In this document: positions 44,924 to 54,689 of the stretch, in pieces | Layout: the number at the start of each line of letters is the position of its first letter | Numbering within the stretch: the stretch's first letter is position 1 | Source: Actinomycetota bacterium | GTDB lineage: Bacteria > Actinomycetota > Acidimicrobiia > Acidimicrobiales > JAJPHD01 | Assembly: GCA_021325455.1 (NCBI GenBank) | Contig: JAJPHD010000001.1 | Span: 154,306-218,305 of the forward strand | DNA length: 64,000 bases | Reading direction: 5' to 3' | Program-made: the position numbers and the translations under genes | The notes under the pieces: model-generated | Databases searched by the model: none | What the model was told of the DNA's origin: nothing | Seen by the model: the letters and a program-made list of their open reading frames with translations, nothing else

Positions 44924-46894
44924 ATGGCCACCGAGTCGCCGGTCTACAACGGCCGCTACGAGCTGGTCCGGCAAGTGGCCAGGGGCGGGATGGCCGAGGT
45001 CTACCTGGCCCGTGACCTCCTGCTCGACCGTCCCGTGGCTCTCAAGGTCCTCTTCCCCGAGCTGTCGGTGGACCGCTCGTTCGTGGCCCGGTTCCGGCGG
45101 GAGGCTCAGGCCGCAGCCAACCTGAGCCACCCCAACATCGTCCCCATCTTCGACTGGGGCGAGGCCGACCGCACCTACTTCATCGTGATGGAGTACGTGG
45201 ACGGCCATCCCCTGTCATCCATCCTCAAGGCGGAGGGCCCCCTGCCCGCCGACCGGGCTGCCGCCATCGGGGCCGAGGTGGCCGCCGCCCTGGCCTACGC
45301 TCACCGCCACGGTGTCATCCACCGTGACGTCAAGCCCGGCAACGTCCTCATAAGCAACGACGGGACGGTCAAGGTGGCCGACTTCGGCATCGCCAGGGCC
45401 GCCGGGACCGACGAGACCCTGACCCAGACCGGAGCCGTTATGGGGACGGCCACCTACTTCTCGCCCGAGCAGGCCCAGGGCAAGCCCGTGGATGCCCGCA
45501 GCGACGTGTACGCCCTCGGGGTCGTGCTGTACGAGTGCGTGACCGGCTCCCCCCCCTTCTCGGGTGACAACCCGGTGGCCATCGCCTACAAGCACGTGAG
45601 CGAGGAGCCCGTACCGCCGCGGGAGCTGAACCCCAGCCTGCCCCCCGACTTCGAGCGGATCATCCTCCACGCCATGGCCAAGTCGCCGGCCGCCCGCTAC
45701 CAGGGGGCCGACGACCTGCGAGCAGACCTGCTGGCGTTCCAGCAGGGCCGGTCGGTGGCCGCTCCGCCCCCGACCCTGGTGGCCGCCGGCGCCATACCGA
45801 CCGCGGTCCAGGCCGCGGTGGGAGCGCCCACGGCCCGCATCCCCACCGCCGTGGGGGCTCCCACCTACGCCGAGCCGTACTACCCCGAGGAGGAGGAAGA
45901 GGAGCGCCCCGCCCGTACCGGCCTCTACGTCTTCCTGCTGGCAGTGCTCCTGGCAGCCACCGGGGTCGTGGTCTACCTCATCCTGTCCAGCCTGGGCGTC
46001 CTGTCGGTCACCACCAAGGTGACCGTCCCCAACGTCACCAACATGTCCCTGTCGCGCGCCGAGTCGGTGCTCAAGCACGACCATCTGCTCGCCAACGTCC
46101 ACCGCTCGCCCCACGGGGGGACGCCGAACACCGTCTACCACCAGTCACCAGGGGCCGGGGCCCACCTGACCCGGGGCAGCGCCGTGGACCTCGACGTCAC
46201 CACCGGCCCCCACGACTACGCCATCCCCAACGAGGTGGGCAAGTCCTACTCGGCGGCTGCCTCGGCCCTGCAGGCGGCGGGCTTCAAGGTGAGGCACTCC
46301 GTCCAGCACAATGCCAAGGCGTCCGGCACCGTCATCGGCCAGAACCCCACCGGTAGCGCCCCCCACGGCAGCACCGTCCACCTCCTGGTCTCGAGTGGCC
46401 CGGCGCCGGTCACCGTCCCCTCGGTGAGCGGCGACAGCCCCAGCCAGGCGGGCAACATCCTGGGCCAGCACGGGCTCAACGTGGGCAGCACCAGCTATGC
46501 CCAGTCCTCGACCATCAGCCAGGGTCTGGTGATCAACACCCAGCCTCCCGCCGGCCAGCAGGTGAGCCCCGGCACCACCGTGGGCCTCATCGTCTCGGAG
46601 GGCCCCCCCACGGCCGTCGTCCCACCCGTGGTGGGCGACACCGCCAGCCAGGCCCAGGCAACCCTCAAGAACGCCGGCTTCGGGGTGAGCACCACCTACC
46701 GGACCGTGCACAAGAAGCGGGAGGACGGGATCGTCCTCTCCCAAAGCCCGAGCGCCAACCAATCGGTCACCCCGGGCACCACGGTCACCCTCACGGTGGG
46801 CCGATACACCGCCCCCACTACCACCACCAGCTCGACCACCTCGACCACCTCCGCCTCGACCACCACGACCACCACCAAGCACCACCACCACTGA
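44924..46894 (+). CDS. pknB: PASTA-domain Ser/Thr protein kinase PknB
   Basis: A 656-residue receptor kinase that senses muropeptides/lipid II and controls growth and division. Kinase domain at 12-275: VARGGMAEVYLA, ATP lysine K41, HRDVKPGN (D135), DFG (153-155), and an activation loop with TQTGAVMGT. One transmembrane helix is near residues 328-350. Outside are four PASTA repeats (about 365-635), then a Thr/Ser-rich tail that ends in KHHHH. Both a second kinase gene (pknA) and rodA, usual in mycobacterial clusters, are missing here. ATG at 44924. Confidence 0.96.
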   Translation: MATESPVYNGRYELVRQVARGGMAEVYLARDLLLDRPVALKVLFPELSVDRSFVARFRREAQAAANLSHPNIVPIFDWGEADRTYFIVMEYVDGHPLSSILKAEGPLPADRAAAIGAEVAAALAYAHRHGVIHRDVKPGNVLISNDGTVKVADFGIARAAGTDETLTQTGAVMGTATYFSPEQAQGKPVDARSDVYALGVVLYECVTGSPPFSGDNPVAIAYKHVSEEPVPPRELNPSLPPDFERIILHAMAKSPAARYQGADDLRADLLAFQQGRSVAAPPPTLVAAGAIPTAVQAAVGAPTARIPTAVGAPTYAEPYYPEEEEEERPARTGLYVFLLAVLLAATGVVVYLILSSLGVLSVTTKVTVPNVTNMSLSRAESVLKHDHLLANVHRSPHGGTPNTVYHQSPGAGAHLTRGSAVDLDVTTGPHDYAIPNEVGKSYSAAASALQAAGFKVRHSVQHNAKASGTVIGQNPTGSAPHGSTVHLLVSSGPAPVTVPSVSGDSPSQAGNILGQHGLNVGSTSYAQSSTISQGLVINTQPPAGQQVSPGTTVGLIVSEGPPTAVVPPVVGDTASQAQATLKNAGFGVSTTYRTVHKKREDGIVLSQSPSANQSVTPGTTVTLTVGRYTAPTTTTSSTTSTTSASTTTTTTKHHHH

Positions 46895-46909
46895 GGGCAG
46901 GGGGCCGGT

Positions 46910-47503
46910 TCAGCCGACGGCCAGCGGCGCCGAGGAGAGGAAGGAGCGGAGGATCCGCCGGCCGACGGAGGTGAGGACCGACTCGGGATGGAACTGGACG
47001 CCCTCGACCGGGTGCTGGCGGTGGCGCAGTCCCATCACCAGTCCGTCGGCGGTCCAGGCCGTCACCTCCAGATCGGGCGGGACCGAGCTCTCCTCCACCA
47101 CGAGGGAGTGGTACCGGGTGGCCTCGAACGGGCTCTCCAGGCCCGCCAGCACCCCCTGGCCTCGATGGTGGATGGGGGAGGTCTTCCCGTGGACGATCTG
47201 GGGTGACCTCACCACCCTGGCCCCGTAGGCCTGGCCCACGCACTGGTGCCCCAGGCACACGCCGAGGACGGGCACCCGGGGGCCCAGCTCGGCAACGATG
47301 GCCATGCTGATGCCTGCGTCCTCGGGCCGCCCCGGGCCCGGCGAGACCACGATGGCATCGGGCCGGAGGGCGGCAGCGCCGGCCACGGAGATGGCGTCGT
47401 TGCGGTGGACCATCACCTCTGCCCCCATCTCCCCCAGGTCCTGCACCAGGTTCCAGGTGAACGAGTCGTAGTTGTCGACGACGAGGACCCGGGGGGCGGC
47501 CAC
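46910..47503 (-). CDS. Class I glutamine amidotransferase, PabA/TrpG type
   Basis: A 197-residue glutaminase subunit that supplies ammonia to an aminodeoxychorismate or anthranilate synthase. Seen: VVDNYDSFTWNLVQ, VSPGPGRPEDAG, nucleophile in VLGVCLGHQ, and the His-Glu pair in VEGVQFHPESVLT. The synteny with crgA and pknB equals that of the gene called trpG in Mycobacterium, whose product probably serves folate synthesis as PabA. GTG at 47503 with TAGCGT six bases upstream (leaderless). It is divergent from crgA with 35 bases between and converges on pknB. Confidence 0.92.
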   Translation of the reverse strand: MAAPRVLVVDNYDSFTWNLVQDLGEMGAEVMVHRNDAISVAGAAALRPDAIVVSPGPGRPEDAGISMAIVAELGPRVPVLGVCLGHQCVGQAYGARVVRSPQIVHGKTSPIHHRGQGVLAGLESPFEATRYHSLVVEESSVPPDLEVTAWTADGLVMGLRHRQHPVEGVQFHPESVLTSVGRRILRSFLSSAPLAVG

Positions 47504-47509
47504 CCTGTC

Positions 47510-47529
47510 ACGCTAGCCCCCGGTATCGT
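47510..47529. promoter_or_regulatory. Divergent leaderless promoters of pabA and crgA
   Basis: On the minus strand TAGCGT (47515 down to 47510) is six bases before the pabA GTG. On the plus strand TATCGT (47524-47529) is nine bases before the crgA ATG. Each -35 region must lie inside the other gene's leader or start. Confidence 0.5.
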
Positions 47530-47538
47530 GTCGGGGAC

Positions 47539-47790
47539 ATGGCCAGGCGGAGGACCAAGGCCAAGCCGGCCCCGGTGCAGAGCGGCCGCTACACCCCGCC
47601 CATCCCCCGCCGGCGCCGCTCGAGCCCGGCGTGGATGGGCGTCCTGCTCCTGGTCCTCCTGGTCCTCGGTGTGCTGGCCATCATCCTCAACTACCTGAAG
47701 GTGCTGCCCGGAGGAGCCACGGACTGGTACCTGCTGCTAGGGCTGGTCCTGATCTGCGCCGGCTTCGGCGTGGCCACTCAATACCGATGA
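47539..47790 (+). CDS. crgA: Cell-division protein CrgA
   Basis: An 83-residue divisome protein that binds FtsZ, FtsQ, FtsI and other PBPs and coordinates septum growth in actinobacteria. It has a basic cytoplasmic N-terminus with the conserved RYTPPIPRRRR, SPAWMGVLLL opening the first helix (about 32-52), the periplasmic loop NYLKVLPGG, and a second helix (WYLLLGLVLICAGFGVAT in part). ATG at 47539. The pairing with pabA and pknB is conserved near the origin of many actinobacteria. Confidence 0.93.
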   Translation: MARRRTKAKPAPVQSGRYTPPIPRRRRSSPAWMGVLLLVLLVLGVLAIILNYLKVLPGGATDWYLLLGLVLICAGFGVATQYR

Positions 47791-47812
47791 TGTAACCACA
47801 GGTCTGTAGTTC

Positions 47813-47839
47813 TCCCCAGACATGTCCACAGGCTGGGGA
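47813..47839. terminator. Hairpin between convergent crgA and thiolase genes
   Basis: TCCCCAG (47813-47819) pairs with CTGGGGA (47833-47839) in the 112-base gap. The region also holds three 9-mers that resemble high-GC DnaA boxes (see findings), but a two-way terminator is the simpler reading. Confidence 0.4.
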
Positions 47840-47902
47840 CAACGGTGACTGGAAGGTGGGGGCGGGCCGGACGAGCTACCTTTCGCCCTCTCCGATAGCC
47901 CC

Positions 47903-49081
47903 TCAGCCCAAGCGCTCGATCACCGTGGCGTTCGCCATGCCCCCGCCTTCGCACATGGTCTGGAGGCCCCAGCGCCCCCCGGCCCGCTCCAGCTCGTTCA
48001 CCAGGGTGGCCAGCAGCTTGGCCCCGGTGCAGCCGAGCGGGTGCCCGAGGGCAATGGCCCCCCCATTGGGGTTCACCCGGGACATGTCCGGGTGGTGCTC
48101 CTTCTGCCATGCCAGCACCACGGAGGCAAAGGCCTCGTTGATCTCGATGGCGTCCATGTCGTCCAGGCCCAGCTTGGCCTTCTCCAGCACCCTGGAGGTG
48201 GCCGGGATGGGCCCCGTGAGCATGGTCACGGGGTCCACGCCCGCCAGGGCGAAGGCGTGGAAGCGGGCCCTCGGGGTGAGGTCCAGGCTGGCCGCCTTCT
48301 CCTCGCTCATGATCAGGACGGCGGCCGCCCCGTCGGTGATCTGGGACGAGTTGCCTGCGGTCACCTTGCCGTCGGGCTTGAAGGCCGGCTTCAGGCCGGC
48401 CAGGGTCTCCACCGAGGTCCCCGGGCGCAGGCCCTCGTCGGCGGAGAGCACCTCGTCGGTCTCGTTGCCGTTGTCGTCCTTCACCCTGACCGGGATGATC
48501 TCTGGGTCGAAGCGGTGCTCCTCGGTGGCCTGCACGGCCCGGCGCTGGCTCTCGGCCCCATAGGTGTCCAGCTCCTCCCGGCTGAGCCCCCACCGGTCGG
48601 CGATCATCTCCGCCGAGATGCCCTGGGGAACCAGCCCGCCGGCAGGCGCATAGCGGGCCATCATCCTGGGGCCAAAGGGCATCCCCACCCCCTGGCCGAG
48701 CGATGAGCCCATGGGAACCCTGGTCATGCACTCCACCCCTGCGGCGATGACGACCTCGTAGGCGCCTGCCATCACCCCTTGAGCGGCAAAATGGGCCGAC
48801 TGCTGCGACGACCCGCACTGGCGGTCAACGGTGGTGCCCGGCACCGACTCGGGCCATCCCGCAGCCAGCACGGCGTTGCGCCCGATGTTCAGCGCCTGCT
48901 CCCCCACCTGCATGACACAGCCCATGATCACATCGTCGACCTGGGCGGGGTCGAGGTCGTTGCGCCGGGCCAGGGCCGCAAGCACCTCGGCGGCCAGGTC
49001 GGCAGGATGCCAGCCCCGGAGCTTGCCGTTGCGCTTGCCCCCGGCGGTCCGAACAGCGTCCACGATCACGGCGGTGGTCAT
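47903..49081 (-). CDS. Acetyl-CoA C-acyltransferase (thiolase), FadA5-like
   Basis: A 392-residue degradative thiolase that splits 3-ketoacyl-CoA with CoA. The acyl-forming cysteine is in VDRQCGSSQQS (C89), and the C-terminal catalytic pair is in GGAIALGHPLGCTG and CEGGGMANA (C377); INEAFAS carries the usual Asn. The VPMGSSLGQGVGMPFG loop resembles thiolases of fatty-acid and steroid side-chain breakdown. ATG at 49081 follows GGGAAGGGAG, a normal ribosome-binding site with leader. No beta-oxidation partner is adjacent. Confidence 0.9.
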   Translation of the reverse strand: MTTAVIVDAVRTAGGKRNGKLRGWHPADLAAEVLAALARRNDLDPAQVDDVIMGCVMQVGEQALNIGRNAVLAAGWPESVPGTTVDRQCGSSQQSAHFAAQGVMAGAYEVVIAAGVECMTRVPMGSSLGQGVGMPFGPRMMARYAPAGGLVPQGISAEMIADRWGLSREELDTYGAESQRRAVQATEEHRFDPEIIPVRVKDDNGNETDEVLSADEGLRPGTSVETLAGLKPAFKPDGKVTAGNSSQITDGAAAVLIMSEEKAASLDLTPRARFHAFALAGVDPVTMLTGPIPATSRVLEKAKLGLDDMDAIEINEAFASVVLAWQKEHHPDMSRVNPNGGAIALGHPLGCTGAKLLATLVNELERAGGRWGLQTMCEGGGMANATVIERLG

Positions 49082-49165
49082 CGGCTCTCCCTTCCCCGAG
49101 TCGGCTCCCAGGGGAAACTAGACCGCACCGTCGAGGATCCCCGCCGGACACCAAACGCTCTCTTG

Positions 49166-49202
49166 CTGTCATAGCATCTCGCTATCTTCGATGGCATGAC
49201 AG
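49166..49202. promoter_or_regulatory. Imperfect inverted repeat, candidate operator upstream of the thiolase
   Basis: CTGTCATAGCATC (49166-49178) and GATGGCATGACAG (49190-49202) match as inverted arms at 11 of 13 positions around an 11-base centre; inside it ATAGC and GCTAT form a nested repeat. It is in an unusually A+T-richer patch, 85-121 bases before the thiolase start, where a TetR-type repressor would act. Confidence 0.4.
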
Positions 49203-49348
49203 GAGCCAGCCCGGCCCAGCAGGTAGGGATGCTGGTCCCGGGGCGCCGGGCCGGCCGGCCAGGTCCCATCGGCCCCGCAGGGGTGCCCACCACCCGGCGG
49301 TTCCCACTCACACGAACCTCTTGGCTTCGGCTCCTGTGAGGCCCGGCC

Positions 49349-50002
49349 GTGGCCGGTCCCTCCGCCCTGGATGCCACGGCCTGGGCCCGGCTGGCCTCCT
49401 GGTGCCGCTGGGTACCGCCCCCCGGTCCGGGCGTGTGCCGCCTGTGCCGGGGCTGCCCGGGGCCCGGCTGGGCCCTCTGCTGGAGCTGCGCCCGGGTGGT
49501 GGAGCAGGTGAGCAGGCCCTGCCTCAGGGTGGTCCCCATCACCCTCTACGAGGTGGGCAGCTCGGTCCACGGGGTGCTGCGGGGCTACAAGGACAGTGCC
49601 TCGGCCCTCGCCCGGCGGCGCCACCAGGCCACCTTGGCTGCCCTCCTCGGCCGCTTCCTCTCCGAGCACCGGCCCTGCCTGACGGGAGGCACCTCCGGCT
49701 GGGACCTGGTCACCACCGTGCCGTCCACCAGGGGGCGCGGCGGTTTGCACCCCCTGGCCCAGACCATCCAGGCCGTCCCCGCCCTGGCCCGCCGGCACCA
49801 GGAGCTGCTGACCTGGAGCGGGGGGCACCTCGGCCACATCCAGGCCAGCGACGGGGCCTTTGGTGTCGTCCGCCCGGTGGGAGGGGCGAGGGTCCTGGTC
49901 CTGGACGACACCTGGACCTCCGGGAGCCGGGCCCAGAGCGCCGCCTCCGCCTCGCCCTCGCCGGCGCCCGAGTGGTCGCCGTGGTGGTGGCGGGCCGGGT
50001 GA
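49349..50002 (+). CDS. ComF-like phosphoribosyltransferase, apparent frameshift near the 3' end
   Basis: A 217-codon frame for a double-zinc-ribbon phosphoribosyltransferase-like protein. The N-terminus has CRLCRGC and CWSC (zinc ligands); the PRPP-type motif is VLVLDDTWTSGSRAQSAA. Directly after it the frame gives an unlikely Ser/Pro/Trp end, while the -1 frame continues with LALAGARVVAVVVAGRVIDP and WWARVRSRPFSFEVC, the kind of end expected. So a single-base change near 49945-49965, real or a sequencing error, has split the C-terminus; the shifted frame runs to 50154 and overlaps the convergent kinase. Function of these standalone ComF-like proteins is unknown. Confidence 0.65.
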   Translation: MAGPSALDATAWARLASWCRWVPPPGPGVCRLCRGCPGPGWALCWSCARVVEQVSRPCLRVVPITLYEVGSSVHGVLRGYKDSASALARRRHQATLAALLGRFLSEHRPCLTGGTSGWDLVTTVPSTRGRGGLHPLAQTIQAVPALARRHQELLTWSGGHLGHIQASDGAFGVVRPVGGARVLVLDDTWTSGSRAQSAASASPSPAPEWSPWWWRAG

Positions 50003-50092
50003 TCGACCCGTCCTCCGGGGAGCACGCTGGGCGCTGGTGGGCAAGGGTGCGTTCCCGGCCCTTCTCCTTCGAGGTCTGCGCCCTGGAGGCTG

Positions 50093-51859
<1,767 letters not shown>

Positions 51860-51938
51860 CACTCCACGCTACCCGGGTGGCACCGCCCGACCGGGCCGCC
51901 CCACCAGGGCAGGACCGGTCCGCCCTTCGCCGGCAGCC

Positions 51939-52661
51939 TCAGCTCACCAGGCGGGCCACCTTCCCGACCCGGCCCACCGCCGACTCGGGGGAGATGTGGC
52001 TGGCCACCTTGGCCAGGCTGGCACCGGCGGCGGCGCCCCCCTTGGCCCCCTTGGCCGCCCTCTTGGCCGTCTTGCCGACCCACTTGGCCTCCTCGCGGAC
52101 CTGGCCGGCGATACCGGACCCCTCGGCCCGGCGGGCCCGCTTGGCCGCCTCCTTGGCCTCGGCCCGGGCTTCCTCCAGGGCGGCCCGCTCGGCCTCGAGC
52201 TGCTCCCGGGCTTCGGCCGCCTCGGCCTCCGCCCGGCGGCGGCGGCGCCTCGACCGGCGGGAGCTGAGCTCGTCCAGGATCAGGGCCGCAGCCATGCCGG
52301 CCAGCCAGGTGTCCTTGGCCAGGGCCGTCCCCTGGTCGTTGGGACGCAGGCTGTTCTCCTGGTGGGCCGACGGCGTGCGGACGTACAGCCCGACCAGGCT
52401 GCCCGAGAACCCGGCCAGGGCCAGGCCCGCCATCCACGACGGGATGAACGGTGCGAGGAGTGTGGCGCCCAGGGCCACCTCTCCTGCCCCCAGGGCCTGG
52501 CCAAAGGGCTCGGGGTCGACCCGCTTCAGCATCGGATAGGCAACCGTGGCCATCTCGTGCAGGTGCTTGGCCCTCTCGTGCTCCATGCCCAGCTTGGACA
52601 GGCCCGAGTTCAAGATGAACGCCCCCGCTGCCAAGCGCAAGGGGACATGAGACATACGCAC
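51939..52661 (-). CDS. DoxX-like membrane protein with long Ala/Glu/Arg coiled-coil tail
   Basis: A 240-residue protein I cannot name precisely. Residues 1-130 hold about four hydrophobic segments with the DoxX-like start PLRLAAGAFILNSGLSKLG. Residues 133-190 are a highly charged helix rich in Arg, Ala and Glu (RRSRRRRRRAEAEAAEAREQ in part), likely a coiled coil, and the end is Lys/Ala/Gly-rich. GTG at 52661 has AGGAGG nine bases upstream. It lies alone between the kinase and the methyltransferase; function unknown. Confidence 0.65.
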   Translation of the reverse strand: MRMSHVPLRLAAGAFILNSGLSKLGMEHERAKHLHEMATVAYPMLKRVDPEPFGQALGAGEVALGATLLAPFIPSWMAGLALAGFSGSLVGLYVRTPSAHQENSLRPNDQGTALAKDTWLAGMAAALILDELSSRRSRRRRRRAEAEAAEAREQLEAERAALEEARAEAKEAAKRARRAEGSGIAGQVREEAKWVGKTAKRAAKGAKGGAAAGASLAKVASHISPESAVGRVGKVARLVS

Positions 52662-52703
52662 GGATACCGACCTCCTCGTGTTGGTGCCAGCTGACGACCA
52701 GAC

Positions 52704-53531
52704 TTACCCGGCCGGCCGTCCCCGGAACCCGGGCACCCCGGGCAGGGCCACCGGCCTGACCCCCAGGCGGCGGGCTGCCACCTCCACCCACCTCGGGTCG
52801 TGGTCGGAGAGGATGGCCTTGCCTCCCACCTCCCGGGCCGCTTGGCCGGTGGTGCCCGAGCCGCACATGGGGTCCACCACGATATCCCCCTCCCCGAGCA
52901 CCATGCGAAGGAGGGTGGAGAAGACCTGGCAGGGCTTCTGGGAGGGGTGGCCCGTCCGCTCGGCCCGGCCCACGAACCCCACCAGGAGAGGGGCCTCCAG
53001 CACGCTCGGGGGCCCGGGGAGATAGCGCAGCTTGCCGGCCCTCTTCTTCTCCAGCTGGGCCGGGGTGAGGAAGTGCTCGGGATAGAGCCGGGCCCCGGGC
53101 CTGGAAAGGTGCAGGCAGGTCATCTGGGCCGAGCGCCATCCCCTTATGACCGAGGGGTTGTTTTTGTAGTACCAGGTCAGCCAGGACACCAGCTGAAGGG
53201 GGGCGGGGAGGCGCTCGAGCTGGCCGGCCACGATCTCGGGAAAGCCCCACAGGTAGACGTGGTCGGCGACGGCCCCCGCCCCTGCCAGCAGCCCGTCCAG
53301 GAACTCCCGGTAGTCGGGCCTGACCCCGCCCGCGCCCTTGTTGTACCAGGGGTCGAGCATGGCGCAGGTGGGCGCCAGACCCAGCTCGGCGACCAGGCCC
53401 AGGGTGCGAGAGGCTTCCAGGGGGCTCAGCACCACCACCCCGTCCCTCTCCATGGCCTCCTCCACCATCGCCCGGGCCGCCTGCAGCTCAGGGCGGCAGG
53501 CGGGCTGGCTGAGGATGCTCCGGCCGGCCAC
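52704..53531 (-). CDS. Orphan beta-class DNA methyltransferase (N4-C or N6-A)
   Basis: A 275-residue SAM-dependent DNA methyltransferase in beta order: catalytic motif IV first (DPWYN at 60-64), target-recognition part in the middle, then the TGHPSQKP motif near residue 195 and the SAM motif VDPMCGSGTTGQAA near 217. The catalytic motif is DPWY instead of DPPY. No restriction endonuclease is nearby, so it is probably an epigenetic or housekeeping methylase. GTG at 53531 with TAGCTT six bases upstream (leaderless). Confidence 0.85.
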   Translation of the reverse strand: MAGRSILSQPACRPELQAARAMVEEAMERDGVVVLSPLEASRTLGLVAELGLAPTCAMLDPWYNKGAGGVRPDYREFLDGLLAGAGAVADHVYLWGFPEIVAGQLERLPAPLQLVSWLTWYYKNNPSVIRGWRSAQMTCLHLSRPGARLYPEHFLTPAQLEKKRAGKLRYLPGPPSVLEAPLLVGFVGRAERTGHPSQKPCQVFSTLLRMVLGEGDIVVDPMCGSGTTGQAAREVGGKAILSDHDPRWVEVAARRLGVRPVALPGVPGFRGRPAG

Positions 53532-53616
53532 GCCGCCAAGCTACCCACCAACCCCCCCGGGTTGGCGGAACCGGCGGCAGCGGCATAGAACCGGGGTGAA
53601 GACAGGAGGTAACGCC

Positions 53617-54360
53617 ATGTACGACGGGATGATGGCAGAAAGCGTCCGCATCACCGGCCACGGCGGGGACGAGATCGAGGCCTATTTCGCCCGCCCCCTG
53701 GGCCCGGGCCCTTACGGAGGGGTGGTGGTGATCCACCACATGCCCGGTTACGACGCCGCCACCAAGGAGATCACCCGGACCTTCGCCACCCACGGCTACA
53801 CGGCCATCTGCCCCAACCTCTACTGGCGGGAGGCCCCCGGGGCCAGCCCCGACGACGCCGCCGCGGTGGTGCGGGCGGCAGGGGGGGTCCCCGACGAGCG
53901 GCTGGTCGGCGACGTGGACGGGGCGGCCCGCTATCTGCGCTCGCTCACCTACAGCAACGGCAAGGTCGGGGTCATCGGGTACTGCTCGGGAGGCAGGCAG
54001 GCCTTCCTGGCCGCCTGCAGCCTGCCCCTCGATGCCGCCGTCGACTGCTACGGGGCCTTCATCGTGGGCAGCCCCCCGGAGGGGATGCCCCTCAAGGTGG
54101 GGCCGATCGTGGGCATGACCGAGCACCTCTCCTGCCCCCTGCTCGGGCTGTTCGGCGCCGAGGACAGCTTCCCCTCCCCCGAGGAGACCTCGCAGCTGGA
54201 GGAGGAGCTGGCCCGTCACGCCAAGACCTATGAGTTCCACACCTACGAGGGGGCGGGGCACGCCTTCTTCGCCGTCGACCGTCCGAGCTACCGGCCCGAG
54301 GCCGCCACGGACGGCTGGGAGCGGATCTGGGCCTGGTTCGGGCGCTACCTGGCCGCCTAG
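53617..54360 (+). CDS. Dienelactone hydrolase-family alpha/beta-hydrolase
   Basis: A 247-residue cytoplasmic hydrolase. The nucleophile is a cysteine in GYCSGG (C123), as in dienelactone hydrolases; the acid is in GAEDSFPS and the histidine in GAGHAFFA. VIHHMPGYDAATKEITR and CPNLYWRE are typical of the family. Natural substrates of most members are not known. ATG at 53617 has AGGAGGT six bases upstream; a longer upstream frame overlaps the methyltransferase and is dropped. The small DUF6295-type gene follows 11 bases later, so they are probably co-transcribed. Confidence 0.88.
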   Translation: MYDGMMAESVRITGHGGDEIEAYFARPLGPGPYGGVVVIHHMPGYDAATKEITRTFATHGYTAICPNLYWREAPGASPDDAAAVVRAAGGVPDERLVGDVDGAARYLRSLTYSNGKVGVIGYCSGGRQAFLAACSLPLDAAVDCYGAFIVGSPPEGMPLKVGPIVGMTEHLSCPLLGLFGAEDSFPSPEETSQLEEELARHAKTYEFHTYEGAGHAFFAVDRPSYRPEAATDGWERIWAWFGRYLAA

Positions 54361-54371
54361 GAGGAGACCCC

Positions 54372-54638
54372 ATGTGCACCTACCGAACCGACAAGGTGGA
54401 GGTGACCGGCAGCGGGAAGGGGCCGGGGGGATGGTTCCGGCTCAAGGAGGCTGTCGTCTACTTCGACCATCCCCAGCACTCCCCCGCCGACCACACCCTC
54501 AACATCGACTTTGCGAACCGGGACCTCGGCCCCGACAGCAGGGTGGCGGTGGAGCTGTCCCCGGAGTCGGCCCTGGCGCTGGCCCGGGCCATCCAGGCCA
54601 GCCTGGACGCCGCGCCACCCGGCCTGATCCCCCGCTGA
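54372..54638 (+). CDS. Small conserved protein, DUF6295-like
   Basis: An 88-residue soluble protein beginning MCTYRTDKVEVTGSGKGPGG, with WFRLKEAVVYFDHPQHSPADHT and LNIDF, VAVELSPESA, the pattern I associate with the DUF6295 family of actinobacteria; the family label is from memory. No catalytic motif is evident. AGGAGGAGACCCC lies just before the ATG at 54372. It is coupled with the hydrolase gene ahead of it, so a shared pathway is plausible but unproven. Confidence 0.75.
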   Translation: MCTYRTDKVEVTGSGKGPGGWFRLKEAVVYFDHPQHSPADHTLNIDFANRDLGPDSRVAVELSPESALALARAIQASLDAAPPGLIPR

Positions 54639-54689
54639 GGCGCCAGCCGGTCGTCGGGCGCCGCCCGGCGCCGGCGGGGCCACCTTCCC

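Noticed and set aside
47791-47842. Replication origin
   Set aside because: Only three imperfect DnaA-like boxes, no A+T-rich unwinding region and no dnaA/dnaN beside it; the real origin is expected beyond gyrA.
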